A stretch of 64,000 nucleotides of DNA from Planctomycetota bacterium (GTDB lineage Bacteria; Planctomycetota; Phycisphaerae; Phycisphaerales; UBA1924). A program made the translations under genes and the position numbers. Under the pieces are notes generated by a model that saw only the letters and a program-made list of their open reading frames with translations, was not told where the DNA came from and did no database searches. Positions 46,004 to 55,460 of this stretch are shown one piece after another (positions within the stretch are counted from its first letter, which is position 1; each line of letters begins with the position of its first letter). Location: NCBI GenBank assembly GCA_014584315.1, contig JACTNA010000005.1, forward strand, positions 62,001 to 126,000, read 5' to 3'.

Positions 46004-46468
46004 TCAGGACCTGATCGACTTGCGGAAGCAGCGGATATCGCACACCGGGTCGAACCCGAGAGCCAGATGTGCCTCCAGGCCGGCAGGGTTGCTCAGTTCT
46101 GCGTCCGAAGCGAACTCTGTGCAGCCTTGCTCCGCGGCCCAGCGCTCGGCCGCCGCGACCAGCGCTCCGCCAATGCCGGAGCGACGGGCGTGGTCCTCGA
46201 CGAACCACCCTTCAAGGTAGCCGACCGGTCCCGCGGCGCAGCCCTCGGCGAAGTCCCGGAGCGAGACCTCGGCAAAGCCGACGGGTGTTCCGTCAGACCG
46301 TGCCGCCAGCAGCACGACGTGCCGCAGCCCGTCGATACGGCCTGTCTGGAAGTACTCGCGCACGAATCCCTCGATCCGGGTCACGAACCACTCCGGACCG
46401 AGCCTGCCGCGCATGGCGATCCACGTGTCGGCCTGTTCGCGGCGGATCGGCGCGATGACCACGTGCAT
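46004..46468 (-). CDS. GNAT acetyltransferase of the AAC(6')-like branch
   Basis: A 154-residue acetyltransferase. GYLEGWFVEDHARRSGIGGALVAAAERWAAEQGCTEFASDAELSN, read in pieces, covers the acetyl-CoA loop and the conserved EFASDA segment found in chromosomal aminoglycoside 6'-N-acetyltransferase relatives. The HRALGF-like end is present as HLALGFDPV. Chromosomal members often have other natural substrates, so resistance should not be assumed. It lies between uxs and the epimerase gene on the same strand, 27 bases after uxs. Confidence 0.87.
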   Translation of the reverse strand: MHVVIAPIRREQADTWIAMRGRLGPEWFVTRIEGFVREYFQTGRIDGLRHVVLLAARSDGTPVGFAEVSLRDFAEGCAAGPVGYLEGWFVEDHARRSGIGGALVAAAERWAAEQGCTEFASDAELSNPAGLEAHLALGFDPVCDIRCFRKSIRS

Positions 46469-46495
46469 GGGCGTTCCCCCTCGTTGGTGCGCCCT

Positions 46496-47467
46496 CTAGT
46501 AGTTCGGTGTCGGCGCGCGGAAGTCCTCGAAGCGGATCGTCCGGAAGTATTCGATGGTCCTGGCCAGGCCCTCGGCCAACGGCGTGCGCGGCTCCCAGCC
46601 CAGTTCCCGCTTGGCGAGCGAGATGTCCGGGCAGCGGCGGCGCGGGTCGTCCTGCGGGATCGGCCGGTAGACGAGTTTCGATCGGCTGCCGGTGAGCTCG
46701 ACGATCCGCTCGGCCAGTTCGCGCATCGTCACCTCGATGGGGTTGCCGAGGTTGACCGGCCCGACGAGCGTGTCCGGCGCGCCCATCAACCGCATCATCC
46801 CTTCGATGAGATCGTCCACGTAGCAGAACGAGCGTGTCTGGCTGCCGTCGCCGAAGAGCGTGACGTCCTCGCCCTTGAGCGCTTGGCGGATGAAGTTCGA
46901 GACCACCCGCCCGTCGAACGGGTGCATCCGGGGGCCGTAGGTGTTGAAGATACGCACGACGCGGATGTTGATGCGGTTCATCCGGTGGTAGTCGAAGAAG
47001 AGCGTCTCGGCGGCCCGCTTGCCCTCGTCGTAGCAGGCCCGGGGGCCGATCGGGTTGACGCTTCCGCGGTAACTCTCCGGCTGCGGGTGCACGTCCGGGT
47101 CGCCGTAAACCTCGCTCGTCGAGGCCTGGAGCACCTTGGCCCGGCAGCGGCGCGCCATGCCCAGCACGTGGATCGCCCCGAGCACGGAGGTCTTCATGGT
47201 CTTGATGGGGTTGTACTGGTAGTGCCCCGGAGCGGCGGGGCAGGCCAGGTTGTAGATCTCGTCGACCTCCAGGAACAGCGGGTGGGTCACGTCGTGGCGG
47301 ATCAGTTCGAAGTTGGGCCGCCCGAGCAGGTGGGCCACGTTCTGCTTCTGGCTGGTGAAGAAGTTGTCCACGCACACGACGTCGTGCCCGGCCTGGACGA
47401 GCCGGTCGCAGAGGTGCGACCCGAGGAAGCCCGCGCCGCCGGTCACCAGCACACGCTTGATGCTCAC
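46496..47467 (-). CDS. uxs: UDP-glucuronate decarboxylase (UDP-xylose synthase)
   Basis: A 323-residue extended SDR enzyme that turns UDP-glucuronate into UDP-xylose. [15 protein letters not shown] is the NAD motif. [33 protein letters not shown], and [13 protein letters not shown] with the Y-x3-K pair are all diagnostic. The start is GTG, overlapping the stop of the aldo/keto reductase gene in GTGA. The presence of uxs suggests xylose-containing surface glycans. Confidence 0.95.
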   Translation of the reverse strand: MSIKRVLVTGGAGFLGSHLCDRLVQAGHDVVCVDNFFTSQKQNVAHLLGRPNFELIRHDVTHPLFLEVDEIYNLACPAAPGHYQYNPIKTMKTSVLGAIHVLGMARRCRAKVLQASTSEVYGDPDVHPQPESYRGSVNPIGPRACYDEGKRAAETLFFDYHRMNRINIRVVRIFNTYGPRMHPFDGRVVSNFIRQALKGEDVTLFGDGSQTRSFCYVDDLIEGMMRLMGAPDTLVGPVNLGNPIEVTMRELAERIVELTGSRSKLVYRPIPQDDPRRRCPDISLAKRELGWEPRTPLAEGLARTIEYFRTIRFEDFRAPTPNY

Positions 47468-48234
47468 GGGGCGCCTCCGTCGATCGCGCGTTCGACGGCG
47501 CGAACGCTGTGCTCGAGATGCTCCGGCCTGGTTGTGCCTACGACCGCCGCCGACACCCCCCCGCGTGCGAAGACGAACGCGAGCGACCGGGCCGGATCGT
47601 CCGTTCGGCCGCCGGCGAGCGGCTTTTTCACCAGCACGCCAACTCCGCGCTCACTCGCCCGGGAGATCGCCTCGGACATTTCGGTCTCCTGCTCGTTGTA
47701 GGTCACCATCACCACGTCGCAGCGGTCGATCGCGCGGAACGCTCCGGCTTCCGTCTTCGGCGAGGCGCCGATCGCCCGCACCAGTCCCCGCCGCCGGAGC
47801 AGGGCGAGGGCATCGTATGCCTCGTCCGCGCCCGTGCCGGCCTCGACGACGCCGTCGGAATGGAGCAGCACGGCGTCGAGGTAGTCGGTGCGGAGCCGCG
47901 TGAGGCTGCGTTCGACGCTGCGAGCGATCGACTCCGGCGAGAAGTCGTACCGCTGGTAGTACTCCTCGCCGGCCTTGGTGATGATGATCCAGTCCTCGCG
48001 CCGGCCCGGCAGCAGCGAGCCGAGTCGTTCCTCGGCCGAGCCGTACGCGGGGGCCGTGTCGATGAGGTTGACGTCCAGGTCGCGGGCGCGCTGGAGCAGC
48101 GCACGGGCCTCGTCGTCCGTCGGGATGCGCACGGGCTTGGGGTACTTGAGGCCCTCCGCCCGTCCGAGCGCGACCGTCCCCAACCCCAGCGGGCTGACCA
48201 TGATCCCCGTTCTGCCCAGCGAGCGCGCGTGCAT
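47464..48234 (-). CDS. Aldo/keto reductase
   Basis: A 256-residue NADPH-dependent TIM-barrel reductase. [24 protein letters not shown] is the entry; the catalytic set is [10 protein letters not shown] with Asp and Tyr, Lys in IITKAG, and His in LLHSD. The end [12 protein letters not shown] is the cofactor region. The ATG 48234 is chosen over the longer open frame to 48309, whose first 25 codons read as an unlikely hydrophobic stretch. It is first in a set with uxs; the substrate is unknown. Confidence 0.9.
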   Translation of the reverse strand: MHARSLGRTGIMVSPLGLGTVALGRAEGLKYPKPVRIPTDDEARALLQRARDLDVNLIDTAPAYGSAEERLGSLLPGRREDWIIITKAGEEYYQRYDFSPESIARSVERSLTRLRTDYLDAVLLHSDGVVEAGTGADEAYDALALLRRRGLVRAIGASPKTEAGAFRAIDRCDVVMVTYNEQETEMSEAISRASERGVGVLVKKPLAGGRTDDPARSLAFVFARGGVSAAVVGTTRPEHLEHSVRAVERAIDGGAP

Positions 48235-48278
48235 CAACCGCTCCGATCCGACGAGCGAACAGAATACGCCGCCCACGA

Positions 48279-49472
48279 CTACCGCCACGCGATGCCGTCC
48301 GATTCCCACGGCGTCGTCGCAACGGGGGGCGAAGGGCGATCGGACAGGGCGGAGTTGTCAGCGTCGGTTCGGCGGTCGCCCCATGACTCGGCGATTTCGG
48401 ACGCGGCCAGCGGGGCGAGCGCGAGTTTCGTGGGCCACACGGCCGACACGTTCCCGAACCGGCGAACCACGTACGACTCGGGCCGCCTGCCGCTCGGCGT
48501 TCGGCCCTCCGCCCGGTCGATGCGGAGCGTCGCCCAGCGGGCCTCGTTCAGGTCGAGCCACGGCAGGCAGGACGCCAGTTCGGCCCGCGCCCGTTCGATC
48601 TGTTGGGGCGTCGTGCGTTCGAGTCCGGACTCCGCGATGCCACCGCCGACGTACCACACGGTTCGCCCCCCGCTCGCCGCGCTCGTCACGGTGAGTCGCG
48701 GGACGCCCGACAGGCCGATGCAGTGCCCGAAGAGCGGGCACGGCGCACCGTCGATCATCACCTGGTGCAACGGGCGCCGCTGCATGGCTTCCTCGCCACC
48801 GGGGATGTTGCCGAGCAACGCGGCGTTTCCTTCCCCCGCGGCCAGCACGATTGACGAGGCCTCGACGCGGACCTCCTCGTCGCCGGATGGTGCGACGCAG
48901 GCCCAGGACGCCGAGGCGTCGGACTCGAGCCGAACCGCATCCGTTCGGTACGCATGGCCGTCGCACGCCGCCGCGAGCGCCTGGATCAGGCTTGCCGGCT
49001 CGATCACGCGTTCCTGCGCCTCGTACACCTCGACGCTGTGCGGCGCACAGGCGAACGCGTCCGGCGCCTCGCGGCGTCCGAGGCGGCGCACGCTCGAGCG
49101 GAACAGGGCGGCCGCGCCGCGTGCGGCCAGCCTCGCGCCCGCTTCCGGCGCGGTCCACAGGTGGGTGCGTGCGGAGAGCGTGCGCACACCCCGCAAGTCG
49201 ATCTCGCCGCGTCCCGCGAGGCACGCCTCCCAGACGCGTGCCGCTCGTCCGAGGGCGCGTGCCTCGCGTGCAGCCTCGCCGGGCAACGCGTACTTCACCC
49301 CGGCGTGGAGGATGCCCTGCGAGGCGATCGTCTGGCCGTCGCCCAGCGCGCTGCGTTCGAACAGCACGGCCGACAGCCCTCGGCGAACGGCCAGCGCGAG
49401 GGTCCACAGCCCGACCACGCCCCCCCCCACCACGGCGACGTCCACCCGCGCGCGCGCCGCCATCCGGCTCAC
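48279..49472 (-). CDS. FAD-dependent oxidoreductase, DAO/L-2-hydroxyglutarate dehydrogenase-like
   Basis: A 397-residue flavoprotein. The N-terminal FAD motif is VAVVGGGVVGLWTLALAVRRG. LGDGQTIASQGILHAGVKYALPG is characteristic of DAO-family dehydrogenases such as L-2-hydroxyglutarate or glycerol-3-phosphate types. The last 25 residues are poorly conserved. GTG 49472 overlaps the LysM stop (GTGA); ATG 49463 is equally possible. The substrate is not deducible. It is the last gene in the yajC-secDF-LysM run. Confidence 0.87.
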   Translation of the reverse strand: MSRMAARARVDVAVVGGGVVGLWTLALAVRRGLSAVLFERSALGDGQTIASQGILHAGVKYALPGEAAREARALGRAARVWEACLAGRGEIDLRGVRTLSARTHLWTAPEAGARLAARGAAALFRSSVRRLGRREAPDAFACAPHSVEVYEAQERVIEPASLIQALAAACDGHAYRTDAVRLESDASASWACVAPSGDEEVRVEASSIVLAAGEGNAALLGNIPGGEEAMQRRPLHQVMIDGAPCPLFGHCIGLSGVPRLTVTSAASGGRTVWYVGGGIAESGLERTTPQQIERARAELASCLPWLDLNEARWATLRIDRAEGRTPSGRRPESYVVRRFGNVSAVWPTKLALAPLAASEIAESWGDRRTDADNSALSDRPSPPVATTPWESDGIAWR

Positions 49473-50086
49473 CCGCTCCCCGGCGGCGTGCCGCGCGGCG
49501 GGAGCAGGATCACCTGCCCGGCGCGCAGGCTGTCGCGCGAGCGGAGGCGGTCGCGGTTCGCCTCGAAGATGCGGTCGGCCTCGCGCGTCGTGCCGTAGAA
49601 CGCCTTGGCGATGCCCGTCAGCGTGTCGCCGCGCTTGACCACGTATTCGGCGGGCAAGGGCGGCTCGGGCGGGGCTTCCTGGGCGACCGGACGGCCCTGC
49701 ACGTTCGTCGGATCGACCGGCAGCCGCAGGGTCTGCCCCGCCCGCAGGCGGTCCGGGCTGACGAACGGGTTGGCCCTCGCCACGGCCTCGGCGTGGCGTG
49801 CGCTCCCGTATCGAGCACGCGCGATCGACTGGAACGTGTCTCCCGTCTTGACCTCGTAGGCCTCGAACTCAGGCGGTTCGACGGGCGGTCCGCGCCGATC
49901 CGGCTGGGCAACCGGAGTCGTCGGGTCGATCGTGCCATCGTCCCCTTCCGTGATCGGGTCGGCGGCATCGGGCGCGCCCCCGAACGTGATCGGCGGCGCG
50001 GGAGGCTCGACGGCCCAGTAGACGGCAACCCACACGAGCGCCAACGCCGCGAACCCGCCGAGAAGTCGGTACGCACTTCCGCGCAT
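49469..50086 (-). CDS. Membrane-anchored protein with two LysM domains
   Basis: A 205-residue protein with one N-terminal membrane helix (residues 8-27), a Pro/Asp-rich linker, and two LysM modules (YEVKTGDTFQSIARARYG near 80 and YVVKRGDTLTGIAKAFYG near 145). LysM binds N-acetylglucosamine polymers, so it probably holds peptidoglycan or acts as a scaffold. The ATG at 50086 is chosen because AGGAGG lies five bases before it, better than the ATG or GTG at 50104-50107 that touch the secDF stop. Co-transcription with secDF suggests a role near the translocase. Confidence 0.9.
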   Translation of the reverse strand: MRGSAYRLLGGFAALALVWVAVYWAVEPPAPPITFGGAPDAADPITEGDDGTIDPTTPVAQPDRRGPPVEPPEFEAYEVKTGDTFQSIARARYGSARHAEAVARANPFVSPDRLRAGQTLRLPVDPTNVQGRPVAQEAPPEPPLPAEYVVKRGDTLTGIAKAFYGTTREADRIFEANRDRLRSRDSLRAGQVILLPPRGTPPGSG

Positions 50087-50103
50087 CTCGACCTCCTGCC
50101 CCA

Positions 50104-53100
50104 TCACGCGTGCTCGTCGGGGGGCGGCGCGGACGATCGATCCGCCTTGCGCGACCAGACCAGGGGCGCGGCGACGGCGATCGACGAGTAGGTGCCGATG
50201 CCGATGCCGACGAGCATCGCGTACGCGAACCCGCGCACGCCGTCACCGCCGTAGATGTACATGATGAGGATCGCCAGCAGCGTGGTGCCCGAGGTGATGA
50301 CCGTGCGGCTGATGGTCTGGTTGATCGACAGGTTGATCACGTCCGCGCTCGCGTAGGGCATCTTGCCCCGATTCTCGCGGACGCGGTCCATAACGATGAT
50401 GGTGTCGTTGAGGGAGTAGCCGATGATGGTGAGCAGGGCGGCGACGAGCGTCAGGTCGATCTTGAAGGGCAGGATGCCCAGCGCCTGGGCCGCGCTCTGC
50501 GTCGGGCCCCAGTCGTAGACGATTTCGGCCAGCGCGATCAGGCCGATGCACGTCAGGCAGTCGTGGATGAGGCAGACGATGGCGGCGAGCGAGTAGCGGG
50601 CCGATCCGAACCGGACCCAGATGTAGATCATGATGAGGAGCAACGAGAGGAAGACCGCAACGATGGCCTGAGCGCGGAAGGTCTCGGCGATCGCGGGGCT
50701 GAAACTCTGCACGCTGGCGAGGGTCGTCGTCCGGCCGAGGGCCTCGTTGACCAGTTGCCACTCGCGGGAGGCGAGTTCGGCGCGCCACCGGTCCTCGTTC
50801 TCGAGGTAGTTCACGCCCTCCTCGGCGACAAGCAGCACCGCGGTCTTCACGCCCGCGCCGTCTTCCTCCAGGGCGCGGACCTCCCACATCCGTCCGAGCG
50901 TGTCGCTGAAGTCCTGCTGCTGGCGCATCTGCTCGATGCGGGTCTTGAGGCCGTCCAGCGTCGGGCGCGGGTCGAGGTCTTCGATGATGATCGCAAGGCC
51001 GCCGGAGTACTCCCGGACGGTGTCGCGGTATTCGGGTCGGTTGATGTCCTCGCCGAGGATGCCGCGGACGTTGAGGAGCGGGTACACGGGGGCGAGGGCC
51101 AGGTCGAGGCCGGCGCCGCGGAAGACGAGCGGGGGGCGCGAATCCAGGACGTCCGCGAACGCCGTCGCCAGCGCATTGACGACGGTCGTCTCGTCGGTGA
51201 CGAGGCTCTTGATCTCGAAGCGGTCGGATGTCACGCCGTCGGCATCCGGGTCGAGCGTCACGATCTGCGCCCTGCGCAGTTCCGCGAGCCGGGCTTCGTC
51301 TCCGGTGCCCGCGCCCAGGGCACGAACGCGGTCCTCGACCTCCTGACGCGTCAGCGTGACGCGCCGGCCGGTGTCCTCATCGATCTTGAACTGGAGGGTG
51401 ACCTTGGTGCCGCCGCGGAACTCGGTGTCGAACATCTCGCCGCGCTGGTGGTAGACCATCCACAGCCCGATGCCGACGTAGATAGTCGAGATGACGACGA
51501 AGCCGTAGCGCATCCGGAGCCAGTTGATCTTCGGCTCCAGCGCCCTGTCGATGGCGGGGAAGACGGTCGCCAGCATGCGGATTCGGCGCCAGAGGCCGAA
51601 CTCGAGCAGCACGTCGAACATCAGCCGCGTGATGACGAGGGCGGAGAACATCGTGGTCACCACGCCGATGCCGAGGGTGATGGCGAAGCCCCGGATCTCC
51701 TGCGTGCCGAGGTAGGCCAGCACGACGCAGACGATGAGGTTGGTGACGTTGCCGTCCACGATGCTGGACATCGCCTTGGAGAAGCCGAGGCGCACGGCCG
51801 GTCGTATGTCGAGTCCCGCCCTCAACTCCTCGCGGATTCGCTCGTAGATGAGGACGTTCGCGTCGACCGCCATGCCGAAGGTCAGGATGATGCCCGCGAT
51901 GCCGGGGAGCGTGAACGCGGCCGAGTTGAGCGCCATCGCGCCGAGGAGCAGGACGGCGTTGCAGCACAGGCCGACGACGGCGAGCGCGCCGCAGCGGAAG
52001 TAGTAGACGACCATGAACCCGGCGACGGCGACGAAGGCGATGATCCCCGCCCGCATGCCCTGGCGCAGTTTGTCCGCGCCGAAGTCCGGGCCGACGGTGT
52101 TGCGGCTGATGGGCTCGGGGGAGAGTTTGTTCTGCAGCGCGCCCGCGGCGAGCACCTGGATGATGTAGCGCAGTTCCTCGTTCGAGAAGTCGCCCGAGAT
52201 CAGGCCCGTACGCGAGATTCGGCTGCGGAGCGTGGGGGCGGTGTAGACCTCATCGTCCAGCACGATCGCCATTTTCTTGCCGACGTGCTTCTCCGTCAGC
52301 GCGCCGAGGAGCGACGCGCCCACGGTGTCCATCTCGAAGGCGATGGCCGGCTTGCCGACCTCGTCCGCGCCCTGGCGCGCCCGGGCGACCTGCCACGGGC
52401 GGTCCGGGTCGGGTGCGAGCCTGTAGCCCGCGCGGTCCCAGCAGAGCATGTAGTACTCGCCGTCGTGCTCCTCGACGATGTAGCCGCCGGCGCGGGTGCG
52501 GAAGTACTCCGCCGGGTTCGCCTCCAACGCCCGCAGTTCCTGCACGTCGTTGTACCAGTTCTCGATCCGGTTGATCTTGTACCACGCCTTGTCGCGCGAT
52601 CTGGCCCCGCGCGGCCCGCTCTCGCGCAACTCCGCCCGCAGACGCGCCTCCTCCGCCGGGTCGTCGCTCGGGTCGACCGTGATCCGGAACGCCAGCACGC
52701 CGGACGCCCGGAGCAACCGCACCAGGTCCGACGGGTCGTCGAGCGTGGTCCGCACGGCCTCGTAGGCCTCGTAACTCGCGCGCACGCCTTCGATCGAGTC
52801 CGCGTACGCCGGGTACCGCTCCTTCAGGCGCGAGAGCGCGCGGTCTCGCGGGCTGGGGAGTTCGACGTACGTGTTCGTCTGCGAGTCCCGCAGCGTGCGC
52901 CGGCGGTTCGACTGCTCCACGGCGCGGCGCAGTTCGGCGGGCGTGAGCGACGCCCGGAGCACCTCGTCGCGGGCCGAGTCGTAGGCCAGTTCCGCCTCGG
53001 CGGCCTCGCGGGCAAGGCGGAGGAGATCGTCGGGACTCGGGCCTTCCGCGCCGGCCGCGGCGTCGTACGCGGCGCGTGCCGCCCGGGCCTGGTCATAGAC

Positions 53101-53565
53101 CACGGCCAGTTCGCGGAGCCGCGCGGCCCGGGCCTCGTTCCCGCCGGCGAGCCTGTCCAGTTCGGCGGCCCTGGTGTCCGGCGGCATGGCGATGACCCGC
53201 TCGAGGCGCTGGCGCGGGATCGCCATCTCGCCGACCGAGTCGAGCAGGGCCTCGTACTCGGCGCGTTTCTCCTTGACGCGCGGCCCGGGCAAGGGCATCG
53301 TGATCTCGATCCGGTCGCGCCCCTGCGAGACCATCGTGATCTGGTACAGGCCGTTGGGGTCGACGCGCCGCTTCAACACCTCGATGACGCGCGACATGGT
53401 CTCGGAGGCGTTCTCCTCCGGCCCGATCGCGACCGAGTAGATGAGGCTGACGCCGCCGCTGAGGTCCTTGCCGAGGCGCAGTTTCTTCTCCGGGGGCACG
53501 ATGGCCAGCCCGAAGAAGAGGAGCGCCACGATCACCAACGCCGCTCTCAGTCCGAGGTTCCGCAT
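50104..53565 (-). CDS. secDF: Fused protein-export membrane protein SecD-SecF
   Basis: An 1153-residue fusion. The SecD half has an N-terminal helix (5-25), the DLSGG motif at 34-38, an extended Ala/Arg/Glu-rich helical stretch at about 100-270, the conserved LRASGVLAFR near 285, and GMAVDANVLIYERIREE at 564-580 in the transmembrane block. The SecF half begins near 690 with its own first helix, FRGGTKVTLQ, and the Y-S-L-N-D-T-I-I-V-M-D-R-V-R-E-N signature near 1070. SecDF uses the proton gradient to finish preprotein export. Twelve helices are expected. It lies downstream of yajC, as in many bacteria. Confidence 0.96.
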   Translation of the reverse strand: MRNLGLRAALVIVALLFFGLAIVPPEKKLRLGKDLSGGVSLIYSVAIGPEENASETMSRVIEVLKRRVDPNGLYQITMVSQGRDRIEITMPLPGPRVKEKRAEYEALLDSVGEMAIPRQRLERVIAMPPDTRAAELDRLAGGNEARAARLRELAVVYDQARAARAAYDAAAGAEGPSPDDLLRLAREAAEAELAYDSARDEVLRASLTPAELRRAVEQSNRRRTLRDSQTNTYVELPSPRDRALSRLKERYPAYADSIEGVRASYEAYEAVRTTLDDPSDLVRLLRASGVLAFRITVDPSDDPAEEARLRAELRESGPRGARSRDKAWYKINRIENWYNDVQELRALEANPAEYFRTRAGGYIVEEHDGEYYMLCWDRAGYRLAPDPDRPWQVARARQGADEVGKPAIAFEMDTVGASLLGALTEKHVGKKMAIVLDDEVYTAPTLRSRISRTGLISGDFSNEELRYIIQVLAAGALQNKLSPEPISRNTVGPDFGADKLRQGMRAGIIAFVAVAGFMVVYYFRCGALAVVGLCCNAVLLLGAMALNSAAFTLPGIAGIILTFGMAVDANVLIYERIREELRAGLDIRPAVRLGFSKAMSSIVDGNVTNLIVCVVLAYLGTQEIRGFAITLGIGVVTTMFSALVITRLMFDVLLEFGLWRRIRMLATVFPAIDRALEPKINWLRMRYGFVVISTIYVGIGLWMVYHQRGEMFDTEFRGGTKVTLQFKIDEDTGRRVTLTRQEVEDRVRALGAGTGDEARLAELRRAQIVTLDPDADGVTSDRFEIKSLVTDETTVVNALATAFADVLDSRPPLVFRGAGLDLALAPVYPLLNVRGILGEDINRPEYRDTVREYSGGLAIIIEDLDPRPTLDGLKTRIEQMRQQQDFSDTLGRMWEVRALEEDGAGVKTAVLLVAEEGVNYLENEDRWRAELASREWQLVNEALGRTTTLASVQSFSPAIAETFRAQAIVAVFLSLLLIMIYIWVRFGSARYSLAAIVCLIHDCLTCIGLIALAEIVYDWGPTQSAAQALGILPFKIDLTLVAALLTIIGYSLNDTIIVMDRVRENRGKMPYASADVINLSINQTISRTVITSGTTLLAILIMYIYGGDGVRGFAYAMLVGIGIGTYSSIAVAAPLVWSRKADRSSAPPPDEHA

Positions 53566-53623
53566 GGCCGTCCGTCTTTGGTTCAGGGGTGCCGGCCAGT
53601 GCGTGCCGGCGTCGCGCGGGCCG

Positions 53624-54088
53624 TCACACCGAGGCCGCTTCCGCTTCTTCTTCCGATGTGTGCTCGGCCCCGTTCGACGAACGGTCCCGGCTCTCCTTGA
53701 GCACCGTCTGGACCGCGCTCCGCGCGAAGCGGATCCGCGTGTTGGTGTGCTCGTCCACCCGCAGCAGGACGAAGTCGTCCTTGATCTCGTGGATGACGCC
53801 CTGCATGCCGCCGATCATCTGCACGCGGTCGCCCTTTTTCAGGGAGGACAGCATCTCGGCGACGCGGCGCTTCTCCTTGCGGCCCTGCATCGCCGTCATC
53901 ACGAGCATGAAGACCATCAGGCCCAGCAGGATGAAGATGAACGACCCGCCGAACATCGATGGGGGTGGACCGGGCTGGTTCCCCGGCGGCAATGCGCCTG
54001 CCCCTTCACCCTGGAGTCCGGGCACGTACCCTTCGCCCGCCTCCTGCGCCAGCGTCCATGGGACCACGATGCTCGCGTGCTCGACCAT
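53624..54088 (-). CDS. yajC: YajC, preprotein translocase subunit
   Basis: A 154-residue protein. A single membrane helix (SFIFILLGLMVFMLVMTAMQ, about residues 55-74) is followed by the basic KEKRRVAEMLSSLKKGDRVQMIGGMQGVI segment diagnostic of YajC. The N-terminal 50 residues are an unusual Gly/Pro-rich leader. The acidic C-terminus ends in SEEEAEAASV. The start is uncertain: ATG 54088 is used because upstream codons become Arg-rich and improbable. It is placed between tgt and secDF, the conserved order. Confidence 0.9.
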   Translation of the reverse strand: MVEHASIVVPWTLAQEAGEGYVPGLQGEGAGALPPGNQPGPPPSMFGGSFIFILLGLMVFMLVMTAMQGRKEKRRVAEMLSSLKKGDRVQMIGGMQGVIHEIKDDFVLLRVDEHTNTRIRFARSAVQTVLKESRDRSSNGAEHTSEEEAEAASV

Positions 54089-54188
54089 CCGTTGCGGCTC
54101 CCATCCCTCGGGCGGCCCTCGAATCGGCCCGACCGGGGCTATCCACCCGCCCAGCGTCACCCTCGACGCCCACCACCACGGCCTCGCC

Positions 54189-55442
54189 CTACGACCGCAG
54201 GGACGCCGGCAGACCCTCCGCCGCCCGGGGCCACGCCCGGCCCAGCGAGGGCCAGTCATCTTCTACCACCGCTCGCCGGATATCAAACATGAGCCTCTGG
54301 AAGAGCCGGAGGTTGTGCAGGCTGACCAGGATCGGTCCCAGCATCTCCTCGGCCATGAACAGGTGCCGGATGTACCCCCGCGAGAACCATCCGCCCTCCG
54401 GCGGCCCCCATCCGTGGCGGGCGGGGTCGCAGGTCGGGCAGTCGCAGCCCCGCTCGATTGGTTCCGGGTCGGTCGTGTGCTCGGCGTTTCGCAGCCGGAC
54501 GACGCCCGTGCGGGTGAAGGCGTGCCCGTTTCGTCCGTTGCGGGTCGGCAGGACGCAGTCGAACATGTCCACGCCGGCGAGGACCGCGGCCAGGAGGTCC
54601 CGCTCGTAGCCGACGCCCATGAGGTAGCGAGGCTTGTCCGCGGGCAGGCGCGGGGCCGTGAATGTCGTGACTTCGGCGATGCGTTCGTGGTCCTCGCCGA
54701 CCGCCACGCCGCCGATCGCGTAGCCCGGCAGATCGACGCCGCAGACGCGCTCGACGCACCAGGCCCGGGCGTCGAGGTCCGTGCCGCCCTGCACAATGCC
54801 GAAGAGCGACTGGTCGTCGGGGCGGGCGTGCGCGCGGTTGCAGCGTTCGAGCCATCGGATGGTGCGTTCGTTGGCGGCACGAAGGCGGGCGGCGTGGTCG
54901 TATCCGCAGCGCCCCGCCGAATCGCGCGCGGCTGCGAGTCGCAGGCGCGTCTGGTTCGCCGCGCCGGCCGTCGGGTCGATCGAGGGCGGGCAGTCGTCGA
55001 ACGCCATGATGATGTCCGCGCCGAGCGCGTTCTGGATCTCGATTGAACGCTCGGGTGTCAGGCGGACGCGGCTGCCGTCCACGATCGACCTGAAGGTGAC
55101 GCCGTCGTCGTCGATGGCGTTGCGGTCGGCCATCGAGTAGGCCTGGTATCCGCCCGAGTCGGTGAGGATCGGCCCGGCCCAGCCGGTGAACCGGTGCAGG
55201 CCGCCGAGCGTGCGGACGGTCTGCTCGCCGGGGCGGAGCATGAGGTGGAAGGTGTTGCAGAGCATCACCTCCGTGCCGGTCGCGGCGATGAGCGGCGGAA
55301 CGATCCCCTTGACGGTGGCCTTGGTGCCGACGGCCATGAAGGCGGGGGTCTCGAACGAGCCGTGGGCGGTGGTGACCTGTCCGACGCGGGCGTTCGAGAG
55401 GCGCGAACGGGCGTTGATCTCGAACCGCAATGCGCCGCCCAT
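54189..55442 (-). CDS. tgt: tRNA-guanine transglycosylase Tgt
   Basis: A 417-residue zinc enzyme that swaps guanine-34 for preQ1 in queuosine tRNAs. FETPAFMAVGTKATVKG, the base-recognition LTDSGGYQAYSM and ALGADIIMAFDDCPP with catalytic Asp, YAIGGVAVGEDHE, GVDMFDCVLPTRNGRNGH, and the zinc ligands in CDCPTC with a later His are all present. ATG 55442 has a GGAG site; an in-frame GTG is at 55457. The QueC-like protein at 40144 is the only other queuosine-linked gene here and looks inactive. Confidence 0.95.
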   Translation of the reverse strand: MGGALRFEINARSRLSNARVGQVTTAHGSFETPAFMAVGTKATVKGIVPPLIAATGTEVMLCNTFHLMLRPGEQTVRTLGGLHRFTGWAGPILTDSGGYQAYSMADRNAIDDDGVTFRSIVDGSRVRLTPERSIEIQNALGADIIMAFDDCPPSIDPTAGAANQTRLRLAAARDSAGRCGYDHAARLRAANERTIRWLERCNRAHARPDDQSLFGIVQGGTDLDARAWCVERVCGVDLPGYAIGGVAVGEDHERIAEVTTFTAPRLPADKPRYLMGVGYERDLLAAVLAGVDMFDCVLPTRNGRNGHAFTRTGVVRLRNAEHTTDPEPIERGCDCPTCDPARHGWGPPEGGWFSRGYIRHLFMAEEMLGPILVSLHNLRLFQRLMFDIRRAVVEDDWPSLGRAWPRAAEGLPASLRS

Positions 55443-55460
55443 ACGACTCTCCGGCACCGC

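Noticed and set aside
46004..46468. Mobile aminoglycoside-resistance gene
   Set aside because: The acetyltransferase resembles AAC(6') but lies in a normal chromosomal run with the same base composition and no integron, transposase or repeat nearby.
50110..53700. A 1196-codon open frame on the plus strand opposite secDF
   Set aside because: It is antisense to an intact SecDF, with low-complexity Arg/Asp/Val-rich product and no membrane or domain pattern.
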